A DNA stretch of 64,000 bases from JALORV01 sp035498175 (GTDB lineage: Bacteria; Pseudomonadota; Gammaproteobacteria; Burkholderiales; Burkholderiaceae_F): NCBI GenBank assembly GCA_035498175.1, contig DATKAJ010000014.1, positions 78,168 to 142,167 of the forward strand. Reading direction: 5' to 3'. Position 1 is the first letter of the stretch, and each line of letters starts with the position of its first letter. The translations under genes were made by a program, and so were the position numbers. The notes below the pieces were generated by a model. It was given only the letters and a program-made list of their open reading frames with translations, was not told where the DNA came from and did not search any database. This document shows, in pieces, positions 28,286 to 36,292 of the stretch.

Positions 28286-29443
28286 ATGAACGCCATCGAA
28301 CCGGTTTCGCGGCTGCCGCGCGTCGGCACGACGATCTTCACGGTGATGTCGCAGCTCGCTGCAAAGCATGGGGCCGTCAATCTCGGCCAGGGCTTTCCGG
28401 ACTTCAACTGCGATCCGGAGCTGCAGCGCCTGCTCGACGAGGCCGTGGCAGCCGGCAACAACCAGTACGCGCCGATGCCGGGCGTGGCCGATCTGCGCCG
28501 GGCGATCGCGGCGAAGTGCGAATCGCTTTACGGGCATCGCTACGACCCGGACACCGAGATCACGATCACCGCCGGCGCGACGCAGGCCATCATGGCCAGC
28601 GTGCTGGCGCTGGTGCAGCCCGGCGACGATGTGATCGTGCTCGAACCCACCTACGACAGCTACGTCCCGTCGATCGTGCTCGCGGGCGGGCGCCCGATCC
28701 AGGTGCCGCTCGATGCGGCTCACGGGTACGCACCGGACTGGGACCGCGTGCGCGCGGCGATCACGCCGCGCACCCGGCTCATGCTGCTCAACTTTCCCCA
28801 CAACCCGACCGGCCGCACGCTGCAGACAGAGGACCTCGTCGCGCTCGAGCAACTGGTCGAGCGTCACGACCTGTTGCTGCTGTCGGACGAAGTCTACGAG
28901 CACATCGTCTTCGACGGCGTGCCGCACCGCTCGCTGATGCGTTCGCCAGTCCTGGCCGAGCGCACGGTCGTGATCTCAAGCTTCGGCAAGACCTTCCACA
29001 CCACGGGCTGGAAGGTCGGCTATGCGATGGCGCCGCGCGCGCTGACGGCCGAGATCCGCAAGGTCCACCAGTTCATGGTGTTCGCCGTCAATACGCCGGC
29101 GCAGCACGCCTTCGCGCACTACCTGGAGTCGCCCGCGCCGTATCTGCAGCTTCCGGCGTTCTATCAGGCCAAGCGCGATCTGCTGGTCGCGGGGCTCAAG
29201 GACACGCCTTTCCGGACGCTGCCGTGCGCCGGCACCTACTTCGTGCTGGCCGACTATTCCGCGCTGAGCGACGCGCCCGAACCCGAATTCGCACAGGCCA
29301 TGATCACGAAGTTCGGCGTCGCGGTGATCCCGGTGTCGGTCTTCTACGATGCGCCGCTGGATCGGCGCGTGGTCCGCTTCTGCTTCGCAAAGAAGGATGA
29401 GACGCTGCGCGAGGCGCTGGGGCGCATCAAGGCCGCGCTCTAG
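28286..29443 (+). CDS. PLP-dependent aminotransferase (methionine/kynurenine type)
   Basis: A 385-residue class I/II aminotransferase. Landmarks are NLGQGFPDFNCDPEL, NQYAPMPGVADLRRAIA, FPHNPTGRTL, LLSDEVYEHIVFDG and SSFGKTFHTTGWKVGY with the PLP lysine, and the C-terminal VVRFCFAKKDETL with the substrate arginine. This set matches the YbdL/kynurenine aminotransferase subgroup, whose members act on methionine and other neutral or aromatic amino acids. It is transcribed alone, divergent from the M14 gene. Confidence 0.93.
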   Translation: MNAIEPVSRLPRVGTTIFTVMSQLAAKHGAVNLGQGFPDFNCDPELQRLLDEAVAAGNNQYAPMPGVADLRRAIAAKCESLYGHRYDPDTEITITAGATQAIMASVLALVQPGDDVIVLEPTYDSYVPSIVLAGGRPIQVPLDAAHGYAPDWDRVRAAITPRTRLMLLNFPHNPTGRTLQTEDLVALEQLVERHDLLLLSDEVYEHIVFDGVPHRSLMRSPVLAERTVVISSFGKTFHTTGWKVGYAMAPRALTAEIRKVHQFMVFAVNTPAQHAFAHYLESPAPYLQLPAFYQAKRDLLVAGLKDTPFRTLPCAGTYFVLADYSALSDAPEPEFAQAMITKFGVAVIPVSVFYDAPLDRRVVRFCFAKKDETLREALGRIKAAL

Positions 29444-29494
29444 CCCCTGACACGGGAGTGCTCGTGTAGGCCGCCGCTCTTACCGGAATTTCCG

Positions 29495-29596
29495 TCAGAG
29501 TGGCAATCTCATACCGGGCCTCGTTCGGGCGAGATAGTCTTGCAGACTGATCGCATTGAATCCGGCGGCGAGTTTGCTGGCAAGCTGTATTTTCAT
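29495..29596 (-). CDS. Possible 33-aa peptide downstream of frameshifted exported protein
   Basis: A 33-codon frame starting MKIQLASKLAAGFNAISLQD. Its ATG overlaps the stop of the preceding (frame-restored) exported protein by 4 bp (ATGA), which suggests coupling. No family is recognised and no second copy is seen in the window. Tentative. Confidence 0.3.
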   Translation of the reverse strand: MKIQLASKLAAGFNAISLQDYLARTRPGMRLPL

Positions 29597-29866
29597 TCGC
29601 GACATCCACTGCATAGCTCACGCTGCAACTCGTAGGGCGACATGCACGGCGCCGGCCCACCGCCCGCCCCCGAGCCCACGACCTCGCCGCCCAGATTGAT
29701 CATCTGCTGGGTCAGGTGCCTGACGCATCGCGTTGTTCTGAAGCATCGTCGCGTAGGAGTTGTTGTCCTTCGCGAGCGCGGCGGGCGGGGCCAGGAGCAG
29801 AAGCGCGGATAGCAACAGCTGCGCCGAGACGACCGCCCTATGGAACAGAGCGTATGGGTTCGCCAT
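29593..29866 (-). pseudogene. Small exported protein with a +1 frameshift
   Basis: A strong Shine-Dalgarno (ggaggg) lies 8 bp before the ATG at 29866. The first 49 codons give a signal peptide (LLLSALLLLAPPAALA) and the start of a mature chain (KDNNSYATMLQNNAMRQ). After this, around 29719-29720, the frame becomes implausible (Arg/Gly-rich to a stop at 29618), while the next frame reads HLTQQMINLGGEVVGSG and later PCMSPYELQRELCSGCRE to a stop at 29593. Removing one base joins them into a 90-residue protein ending with three cysteines. It is either a sequencing/assembly indel or a recent pseudogene. It is codirectional with the WD40 gene 49 bp upstream. Confidence 0.7.
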
Positions 29867-29915
29867 GTGATGGTCCCTCCAAGAGGGTGCGTTACGCCCG
29901 TACTCGATAGACTAG

Positions 29916-31622
29916 CTATTGCGCGACCGCAAACTCTTGCCCACGTAGCGCTGGCAGCAGCTCCCGCGTGATCGGATTGCGTCCCGCGTTGATTTCCGAG
30001 ATCCATTTGCCTCGTTGGGCAACGACTTCGCTGTTCGTTGCGGAATGCGTTCGCACAAAGTCGAAATCTTCGCGCGCACCGAGAGGATCACCGCACATCG
30101 CTCGTGCTACGCCGCGCGAATCTCTGTTTTGCGGACTGTCAGGCTCCATCGTCACCGCGCGATCGCATATTCCGAGGACGTCGCGCGGATGTCCTGCGAT
30201 TGTCCACTGCCTGCAGAGCTGCTCGAGCTTGCGGGCGTCATTGATGTAGCTTGCCTGTTCCAAATCCAGTTTGAGACCGCGAGCGCATAAGGGAGCGGTC
30301 AGCCTCTCTTGGCCGGAAACGATCCCGTAGTAGCAAAGGGTATTCATTGCGTCGGTTTCACGGCTGTACTCGGCGACCTTGCCCGCAGTGGAAAGCACGA
30401 TTGTCAGTTCCTTCTTTTGCGCCGAGTTGTAGTGCTGTTCGGCCTCGTAAGCCAAAGTGCTCAGCAGGCGCCCGCCAACCCGACCTGCACAAGTGGGGTG
30501 GTATTCCAAATTGGGGAAGAACTGTCGCCAGTCCTGCAACGACATGTTTTGGGACACGCGGTCGCAGGCCCGTTCAATCAGACTGCGTGCAGGCCGCTTC
30601 CGCAACTGCTGCAAGGACCAGACACTCACTCTTCCATCGTCAGCGGCCGCAACGAGGCTTTCCGGCGAAAAGGCGAAAGCCGCGATAGGCGCCGAGTGCA
30701 AGTCGCCAAGTACCGACAGCGGTTCGTAAGTCTTGGCATCGAGGACCGCGATGGAGCCGGTCTGCGTTCCAATCACCAGGAAGTCGCCTGTCGGATCGAG
30801 TCGCAGAAGCTTGGCGTCCGGGAATACCGAGGCGGTCCCCACAAAAGCGCTCAGAGAACGTTCCAACACGACCTTGTCGAATTTCCAGTGCCGGACGATG
30901 CCGCCCTCATGTAGGGAGAACAGCTCGGTGCCATCGGCATTCAAATCGAAGCCAACGGCGCTTGCCGCCTGGCGCGGAAACTTCACAAGCGCATCGCGTC
31001 CGTTTTCCAGATTGATGGCGCGCAGGCGGAAATGTTCGTCGATCCATACGGCCGCTCGGCGGTTCGGCAACAGCACCACCGGCGAACTGATGTCAGCGTC
31101 AACGCGGAATTTCGCAGGTGGCGCTTCAGGCTCCTTCAGTGGAACCAACACGCCCCAACCGTTACCGCGCTCCGCCGCAGTCTCGACAGAAGCAATCGCC
31201 CTAAAGGTCGCAATGAAGAGTGCCTCCCCGTCTGGGGCGAACGCTAGCTCCGTGACGCGTTCATCGTTGCCCAATTGGAACGGAACGAACTTCAGTGGCT
31301 CGAGACCTTTGGCAGCCCGCACCTCGACGCCTTGGGTCGTCTGCACGGCTACGAGGGATCCGTCCGGGCTGACCGCGACGTGGGCTTGGCTTGGCGCCTG
31401 GACGTCGACGCTCTCGCGACGCCCGCCGGCCGCGAAATCCCAAACTTGGAGCTGTCGATTCTCCCGCGGCCTTCCGGAAGCAGCTACGAGCGCGGCCATG
31501 ATGGTTCCGTTGCGCGACACTTCGGTTTCGCGGGAAGTTGGCGGCGCCCGGTTGAAGTCCGACCTCGAACCTACGCACTGGGCCGCCCGATTACCGATGC
31601 TAAGGGGGACAGCGGCCGGCAT
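29916..31622 (-). CDS. WD40-repeat protein resembling the C-terminal half of nSTAND/caspase-WD40 proteins
   Basis: A 568-residue protein. Residues ~50-360 are beta-propeller repeats (LQVWDFAAG, VAVSPDGSLVAV, LAFAPDGEALF, LRLDPTGDFLVIGTQTGSIAVLD, FSPESLVAAADDGRVSVWSL). Just after comes ACDRVSQNMSLQDWRQFFPNLEYHPTC, close to the A-C-x(n)-N-x-x-x-x-E-W segment that follows the propeller in nSTAND- and caspase-associated WD40 proteins. The tail (~440-560) has TPR-like helices. No P-loop, CHAT, TIR or peptidase domain precedes it. The frame stays open upstream only to a TAG at 31731, and the next gene ends at 31755, so the usual N-terminal half is absent. Base composition is less GC-rich than the neighbours, suggesting transfer. 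ATG 31622 is the first start; residue 42 is an alternative. Confidence 0.72.
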   Translation of the reverse strand: MPAAVPLSIGNRAAQCVGSRSDFNRAPPTSRETEVSRNGTIMAALVAASGRPRENRQLQVWDFAAGGRRESVDVQAPSQAHVAVSPDGSLVAVQTTQGVEVRAAKGLEPLKFVPFQLGNDERVTELAFAPDGEALFIATFRAIASVETAAERGNGWGVLVPLKEPEAPPAKFRVDADISSPVVLLPNRRAAVWIDEHFRLRAINLENGRDALVKFPRQAASAVGFDLNADGTELFSLHEGGIVRHWKFDKVVLERSLSAFVGTASVFPDAKLLRLDPTGDFLVIGTQTGSIAVLDAKTYEPLSVLGDLHSAPIAAFAFSPESLVAAADDGRVSVWSLQQLRKRPARSLIERACDRVSQNMSLQDWRQFFPNLEYHPTCAGRVGGRLLSTLAYEAEQHYNSAQKKELTIVLSTAGKVAEYSRETDAMNTLCYYGIVSGQERLTAPLCARGLKLDLEQASYINDARKLEQLCRQWTIAGHPRDVLGICDRAVTMEPDSPQNRDSRGVARAMCGDPLGAREDFDFVRTHSATNSEVVAQRGKWISEINAGRNPITRELLPALRGQEFAVAQ

Positions 31623-31754
31623 ATTCAGTAATCCTGACCGAGGGTAGGCACCAGCCGTGCCGTCCGAGCGACACGATGAACGCCAGGTTGCCGTTTCTCC
31701 AGCGATCAGCGTTTCACGAACGTTGACACCCTACAGCTCTTGCCTGCGCGGCGG

Positions 31755-32756
31755 TCAGGAGCTGGCGAGTTCGACGATGCGGGCGAACAGCCGCCGGTAC
31801 TGCAGATCGACGTCACCCGAAAACCTTGGGTCGTTGTTGCTTGCGAACGCCTGGTCGATCTCGGCCCAGTCCCCGTCGGTGAGATGGCGCTGCGCAGCGG
31901 GCAGGATCACGCCCTCCTCGCGCCCCATGTGATCCCAGATGAAGCGGGCGTAGGCTTGCACCGCCTCTTCCAGCCGGATGAGATCGACAGGATCGCTTTC
32001 GATCAGCGTCGCGAGCTCCGCGACCATCTGGTGATCGCGCTCATGCTGCCTCTCCAGCTCGTCGAGTTCCGCGTCCACCGACGACGTGCGCTCGCGCAGG
32101 CGACGGAACAGGTAGTCGTCCTCCTTCGGATGATGCAGCGCGACCGGGAAGTCGCGGATGTAGCGGATGATCGCGCGCAGCAGCGCTCGATCCGGCGCCT
32201 TTCCCTCCGCGCGGGCGGTCTCGATGAGGTGGATCCATCCGTGCAGCACGGCAGCAAGCGAGCGATGCTCGTCGCGGATGATGCCGATCGCCCGCGCCGT
32301 CGAATCGGGGTTGCGGGTCGCGGCAACCAGCACCGGGATCTCCGTGTGCGTCAGGACCCGCAGCGTCTGCGAGCCGAGCACCATGCCAAGGCTGCTGGCC
32401 CGCCCGTGCGAGGCCATGTAGATCAGATCGCAGCCGGCGTCGCGCGCCGCGCCGAGGATCGCTTCATACGGCTTGTCGTCGATCGTGCCCACGATGCTGC
32501 ACGGCACCTCCTGCGCGCGCGCAGCCGCCTGCGCCTTTGCGAGCAGTTCGCTGGCGCGCCCGTCGAGTTCGTGAGCGGCCCGTCCCGAAGTGGTCCACAC
32601 GACCTCTTCGCCCGTGATCGCCGGCGCCACCTTGCGCGGCGCCGCGTGAAAGAAGGTAATGCGCGCTCCAAGCGTGCGTGCGAATTCGACGGCCTGTCCG
32701 ACGATCTGGATCGACAGGTCGCTGCCATCGAGGGGAACGAGCAAGTGCCGGTACAT
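31755..32756 (-). CDS. Universal stress protein fused to a hemerythrin HHE domain
   Basis: A 333-residue protein. Residues ~1-150 are a UspA domain (MYRHLLVPLDGSDLS at the start, and the nucleotide-binding-type end SHGRASSLGMVLGSQTLRVLTHTEIPVLV). Residues ~160-320 are a hemerythrin-like four-helix bundle with iron-ligand candidates IRDEHRSLAAVLHGWIHL, ALHHPKEDDYLF, ERQHERDHQMV and WDHMGREEGVILP. Start at 32756 is chosen because cggaggttcc is a good ribosome-binding site and the Usp fold begins there; the open frame to 32813 adds unrelated residues. A role in oxygen, NO or redox stress is likely by family. Both domains are common; the fusion is less so. Confidence 0.88.
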   Translation of the reverse strand: MYRHLLVPLDGSDLSIQIVGQAVEFARTLGARITFFHAAPRKVAPAITGEEVVWTTSGRAAHELDGRASELLAKAQAAARAQEVPCSIVGTIDDKPYEAILGAARDAGCDLIYMASHGRASSLGMVLGSQTLRVLTHTEIPVLVAATRNPDSTARAIGIIRDEHRSLAAVLHGWIHLIETARAEGKAPDRALLRAIIRYIRDFPVALHHPKEDDYLFRRLRERTSSVDAELDELERQHERDHQMVAELATLIESDPVDLIRLEEAVQAYARFIWDHMGREEGVILPAAQRHLTDGDWAEIDQAFASNNDPRFSGDVDLQYRRLFARIVELASS

Positions 32757-32838
32757 GGAACCTCCGGGTAAGCGGTCGCCTGCGCGGTCTGCTGCGCGCA
32801 GTGCACCGATCACATGCTAGGTCGATCCGCGGCGTATT

Positions 32839-32858
32839 CCCCCCTAGCGGCAGGGGGG
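32839..32858. repeat. C-run/G-run hairpin upstream of truncated MalT-type gene
   Basis: Perfect 7-bp arms cccccct / aggggggg-type (ccccccT ... Agggggg) around agcggc. It lies about 45 bp before the element gatcactcctacaatc, the same order as upstream of the intact malT-like gene at 40.1 kb. It could be an operator or a terminator for the divergent Usp gene. Confidence 0.65.
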
Positions 32859-32900
32859 CCGCGCTGATTCGCGTCCACCTTTCGCGGCACGGTTGATCTG

Positions 32901-32916
32901 GATCACTCCTACAATC
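32901..32916 (+). promoter_or_regulatory. Promoter-like element of truncated MalT-type gene
   Basis: The 16-mer gatcactcctacaatc is identical to 40003-40018 upstream of the intact paralogue. It contains tacaat, a good -10 hexamer, but no -35 at the proper distance, as expected for an activator-dependent promoter. Confidence 0.55.
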
Positions 32917-32951
32917 CGACACCTTCCCTGGCCGGCCTCAACGTCCATCTG

Positions 32952-33123
32952 GTGACTCGCACGAACACCGAGCAGGCGGGCAGTTCGACCGCGGACGCCG
33001 TCCCTGCCGAAGAATCGAGCAAGGGGCTGCTGTTGCAGGTCACGCCAGCGCGCGTACCGCGCAACCTGCTGATCCGGGCCCGGCTGTCGTCCGACGAACC
33101 ACTGTTTCGCAATCGATCCGCAG
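32952..33123 (+). pseudogene. Truncated MalT-type LuxR regulator (N-terminal ~57 codons only)
   Basis: From a GTG start the frame reads a short variable lead, then LLLQVTPARVPRNLLIRARLSSDEP, which matches LLLKVTPARVPRDLLVRQRLSTEDP at the same position of the intact regulator at 40.1-42.8 kb. Similarity stops near LFRNRSA, just before the P-loop; the frame then runs a few nonsense codons to a stop at 33167. Its upstream region is also shared with the intact gene (the 16-bp element and a C/G hairpin). It is therefore a remnant of a second copy. The cut joins directly to the truncated SDR on the other strand. Confidence 0.85.
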
Positions 33124-33275
33124 CGCTTCGATATCACGCACGGTGGCCGCTAGCGTCGCTTCATTGATGTCGCAGACCGCGACGCTGGCTCCTGCCTCCG
33201 CCATCGCGAGCGCAATCGATCTCCCCAGCCCCGGCCGGCGCCGGTGACCAGTGCCGCCTTGTCCTTCAGCTTCAT
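33105..33275 (-). pseudogene. Truncated and frameshifted SDR gene
   Basis: ATG at 33275, 8 bp after the MFS stop, begins MKLKDKAALVTGAGRG, a short-chain dehydrogenase start. One base is missing near 33226 (ctggggag context). In the next frame the Rossmann fold continues GRSIALAMAEAGASVAVCDIN and EATLAATVRDIEALRIDCETV. After about 55 codons the sequence becomes the antisense of the truncated regulator. The gene has lost about 80% of its length plus one base. It was probably the last gene of the leftward MFS operon. Confidence 0.85.
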
Positions 33276-33283
33276 GCGTTCTT

Positions 33284-34624
33284 TCAATGCACCAGCGGAG
33301 AAAGCCCCGGTTGCATCCGTGCGCGCAGCGCCGCGTAATGCAGGCAGTCGCGCGGATACGCGCGCGCCGCCAGCACGAAGCAGGCCGCAGCGGCCAGCGA
33401 GACCAGCGGCGCAATCATCAGGGCGGTCTGCAGGCCGAAGGCATCGGACAGCTGACCGACGGCCCACGGTCCCGGCGCCAGGCCCAGCAGATTGTTGAAC
33501 AGCACCACGGTCGCGGCGGCGGTGGCGATCAACCCCGGATGCACGACGTCCATCACGGCGGCGCTGCTCGCACCGGAATGACCACCGGCGAGAAACACGC
33601 CTGCGTACAGGAACCCCAGCTGCGTCGGTCCCGGCGGCAATGCGAAGGCGGCCGTCAGCAGGACGAAAGTGATCAGCGCATAGAGTGCCGGCATCCTGAG
33701 CTTGTTGCGCGGATCCTTCCGCCCCATGCGATCGGCGAGCGCGCCGCCAATGATCATGCCGACACCGAGCACTGCAACCACGCCTGCTGCCTGCAGGCCC
33801 GCCTTGTCGGGCGGCAGTCCATAGCCGCGCGCGAAGAAGCTCGGCAGCCAGGCCATCAGCGCGCCCAGGATGAACATCTGCAGGCCGCTGCCGCAGTAGG
33901 CGAGCACGACGGTACGAAAGCGGAACAGCTCGCGCAGGATTCCTCGTAGCCCCGCGCTGGCAGCCCGCGCTCCGTCCAGATCGGACTCCTCCTGCGTCAG
34001 CGGCACGGTCTCGTAGTCGCGAACGACCAGCGGATACAGCACGACGAGCAGCAGAGACGCGGCGCCGACCGCGATGAAGGCCGTGCGCCAGCCGAATTGA
34101 ACCGACAGTGCGCCGCCGACTGCGACGCCCAGGACGGAGCCGAACAGCGACGCCGCCAGGAACGCCCCCAGCACCATGGAGCGCCGTTCTGGTGGAAACA
34201 CGTTTGCGAGAATTGCCCCGCCAGCCGCACCGTAACCCGCCTCGCCGAGGCCGACGAGGCCGCGCGTAACCAGCAACTGCGCGTGGTTCTGCGTGAGGCC
34301 ACAGCCGATGGTCGCGAAGCACCACAGCGCCGCCATTACCGTGATGCTCTTGACGCGGCCCCAACGGTCGGCGAGCAGCGCGATCGGGATCGAGGCGACC
34401 CCGACGACCAGCGCAACGACGCTGACCAGCGCGCCCAGCTGCGCATCGGTCAAACTCCATTCCGCCTTCAGCAGCGGGAACACCGCGCTGATCACGTTGC
34501 GCGTCAGGTAGTCGGACAGCATCAGTCCGAACGTCAGCGCGAAGACGCTCCACATGTAGAGCTTCGATGCGCCCCGTGCGGGGCGATACTTGCCGGCTTC
34601 CGTCGTAGAGAGCGTCGTGCTCAC
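33284..34624 (-). CDS. MFS transporter
   Basis: A 446-residue major facilitator with 12 predicted membrane segments. Motif A-like LLADRWGRVKSITVMA follows helix 2, and GLGEAGYGAAGGAILANVFPPERR is the helix 4-5 block of the ACS/spinster-like metabolite:H+ symporters. The start YMWSVFALTFGLMLSDYLTRNVISAVFPLLK is closely mirrored by the second MFS protein at 47.5 kb, so they are paralogues. It lies leftward of a BKACE gene on the same strand, implying uptake of the compound degraded there. The substrate is unknown. Confidence 0.9.
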   Translation of the reverse strand: MSTTLSTTEAGKYRPARGASKLYMWSVFALTFGLMLSDYLTRNVISAVFPLLKAEWSLTDAQLGALVSVVALVVGVASIPIALLADRWGRVKSITVMAALWCFATIGCGLTQNHAQLLVTRGLVGLGEAGYGAAGGAILANVFPPERRSMVLGAFLAASLFGSVLGVAVGGALSVQFGWRTAFIAVGAASLLLVVLYPLVVRDYETVPLTQEESDLDGARAASAGLRGILRELFRFRTVVLAYCGSGLQMFILGALMAWLPSFFARGYGLPPDKAGLQAAGVVAVLGVGMIIGGALADRMGRKDPRNKLRMPALYALITFVLLTAAFALPPGPTQLGFLYAGVFLAGGHSGASSAAVMDVVHPGLIATAAATVVLFNNLLGLAPGPWAVGQLSDAFGLQTALMIAPLVSLAAAACFVLAARAYPRDCLHYAALRARMQPGLSPLVH

Positions 34625-34671
34625 CGGGGTTCCGTGGCGGTTATGGTCGGCATATGCGGGCGGGTGGCGAT

Positions 34672-35727
34672 CTAAGCAGCGCGCAACAGCTGCACGCCGC
34701 GCTCGCCGATGCGGCGATTCGGCGTGTAACCGACCCGGGCCAGCGTCTCGTCGACGTCGGCATAGTGCTCGCCGATCCGGTAGATCTCGCGGGCCTGCGC
34801 GCCGCTCGCGACCTCACGGTGCAGCTCACGCGCCACGCGCACCATCTGCTCGACCTGCTGCACGCTCGTCATCCGTTCGCCCTTCCTGCCCCACAGATTG
34901 TCTTCAATGCCGACGCGTACGTGCAGCCCCATCGCAATCGCCATCGTGTTCAGCGGCAACACGTTGCGCATGATCGACTCGATCGTCAGTACGGCGCCAG
35001 CCGGCACGCGGCGGATGAACTCCATCATGTTGTACGGGTTCGGGCCATCGGCGCCGCCGCCGATGCCGACCCAGTTCAGCACCAGCGGACCCGTGTAGAC
35101 GCCGCGGCGAATCAGGCGTTCCACGGTCTCGAGCTGGCCGACGTCACCCAGCATGAAGTGCGGCTGGATGCCCGCATCCTGCAGCCGCCTCAGGTGCTCA
35201 GCGACGAAGGCCGGGCCTGACGGGATCGTCATTTCGCTGTACGCAGCCTGGAAGACCGGCAGCGCCAGCGAGGTGCCGGCCACGTCGTCCGCGCTCATCA
35301 GTTCGCAGACGTTCATCTGGTTGGTGTTGATTGCGATCGTCACCTGGTCGGGCTTCGGGTTCAGCTCCGCCAGCATGTGGCGCGTGTCATCGTTGAGCCA
35401 CCTGGCGTCGGCGCCCTCGGCTTCCGGCGCAAACGATATCGAGCCACCAACCTGCAGCAGCATCTGCGGAACCGCTTCGCGCAGGCGCGCCAGCATCTCG
35501 TTGAACATCGACAGTCGCTTGCTGCCCTTGCCGTCGGCTTCGCGGACGTGCACGTGCAGCACGGTGGCGCCGGCGTTCCAGCAGTCCACGGCCTTCTGCA
35601 CCTGCTCGTCCATCGTCACCGGGATGTCCTCGGAGTCGCCCGGCAGGAACTCGGGACCGTAAGGGGCGACCTGGATGACCAGGGGTTGCTGGTTTTCGGG
35701 AAGCAGCGAGTCGTCGAGGAATTGCAT
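34672..35727 (-). CDS. Beta-keto acid cleavage enzyme (BKACE, DUF849 family), copy 1
   Basis: A 351-residue member of the BKACE family (type enzyme Kce, 3-keto-5-aminohexanoate cleavage enzyme), which converts a beta-keto acid plus acetyl-CoA to acetoacetate and a new CoA ester. Metal ligands are in TVLHVHVREADG; VGGSISFAP and the late VRVGIEDNLW with the conserved glutamate are further active-site blocks. ATG at 35727 has gaaagga upstream. It is followed (leftward) by the MFS gene and preceded by a CMD-fold gene 23 bp away. Substrate side chain cannot be read from sequence. Confidence 0.92.
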   Translation of the reverse strand: MQFLDDSLLPENQQPLVIQVAPYGPEFLPGDSEDIPVTMDEQVQKAVDCWNAGATVLHVHVREADGKGSKRLSMFNEMLARLREAVPQMLLQVGGSISFAPEAEGADARWLNDDTRHMLAELNPKPDQVTIAINTNQMNVCELMSADDVAGTSLALPVFQAAYSEMTIPSGPAFVAEHLRRLQDAGIQPHFMLGDVGQLETVERLIRRGVYTGPLVLNWVGIGGGADGPNPYNMMEFIRRVPAGAVLTIESIMRNVLPLNTMAIAMGLHVRVGIEDNLWGRKGERMTSVQQVEQMVRVARELHREVASGAQAREIYRIGEHYADVDETLARVGYTPNRRIGERGVQLLRAA

Positions 35728-35750
35728 GACGGTCCTTTCGGGAATCGGGT

Positions 35751-36161
35751 TCAAGGGGTGGCAGTCGCACCGGACTGATGCGCCGCGAGTTCTTCCAGAA
35801 GAATGGGCGCGCTCAGACTCATCGTGTGGATACCCAGCACGCTGGTCGGCTGCAGCACCGCAGCGATTTCCTGCTGAGTGGCGCCGAGTTCTAGCGCCTT
35901 GCGGATGTGCCGGCGCACGCCGGGTTCGTACATGTGCGTGCACGACGCGTCGACGGCGATGGCGATGAACTCGACGGTCTTCGGGTCGAGCACACCCGCG
36001 GCCAGCGCCGCTGTCGCCATCGCCATGAAGCGCTCGGTCCAGAGCGGATCGAGCTTGCGGAACTGCTCCCATTTCGGGTTCCATTCTCCGAGCGCCTTGA
36101 GTCGATCGATGGTCGGGGTCGGGATTTCAGCGGTGCCATGCATGTTGGAGGGTTCGCTCAT
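35751..36161 (-). CDS. Carboxymuconolactone-decarboxylase-fold protein lacking the CxxC pair
   Basis: A 136-residue CMD/AhpD-family protein. The helix-turn DASCTHMYEPGVRRHIRKALELGATQQEIAAVL corresponds to the CMD core, given here by its parts: canonical members read C-x2-C-x3-H, while here the second Cys position is Gly (EPGVRRH) and the spacing is changed. Thus thiol-peroxidase chemistry is unlikely. The same variant appears twice in the tandem CMD protein beside the third BKACE at 57-59 kb. It starts at 36161 (the frame to 36179 is slightly longer) and is cotranscribed with BKACE copy 1. A decarboxylase or lactone-type role in the same pathway is an inference. Confidence 0.82.
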   Translation of the reverse strand: MSEPSNMHGTAEIPTPTIDRLKALGEWNPKWEQFRKLDPLWTERFMAMATAALAAGVLDPKTVEFIAIAVDASCTHMYEPGVRRHIRKALELGATQQEIAAVLQPTSVLGIHTMSLSAPILLEELAAHQSGATATP

Positions 36162-36221
36162 TGGGGCCTGTCGGCGCATCCGACTGGGCAGCCGAATTCT
36201 TGGCGACGCCGGAGTTCCTGA

Positions 36222-36241
36222 ACCCCCTCCCGGTCGGGGGT
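36222..36241. repeat. C-run/G-run hairpin between CMD and phaZ genes
   Basis: accccc / gggggt arms around tcccggtc. The core ccccctcncggtcggggg is shared with 39945-39965. It lies between the phaZ stop and the CMD start. Confidence 0.6.
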
Positions 36242-36292
36242 GGTCGCCGGGGACGAAGGCCGGGCAGGTCCGCCTGCACTCCCGATACAGGT

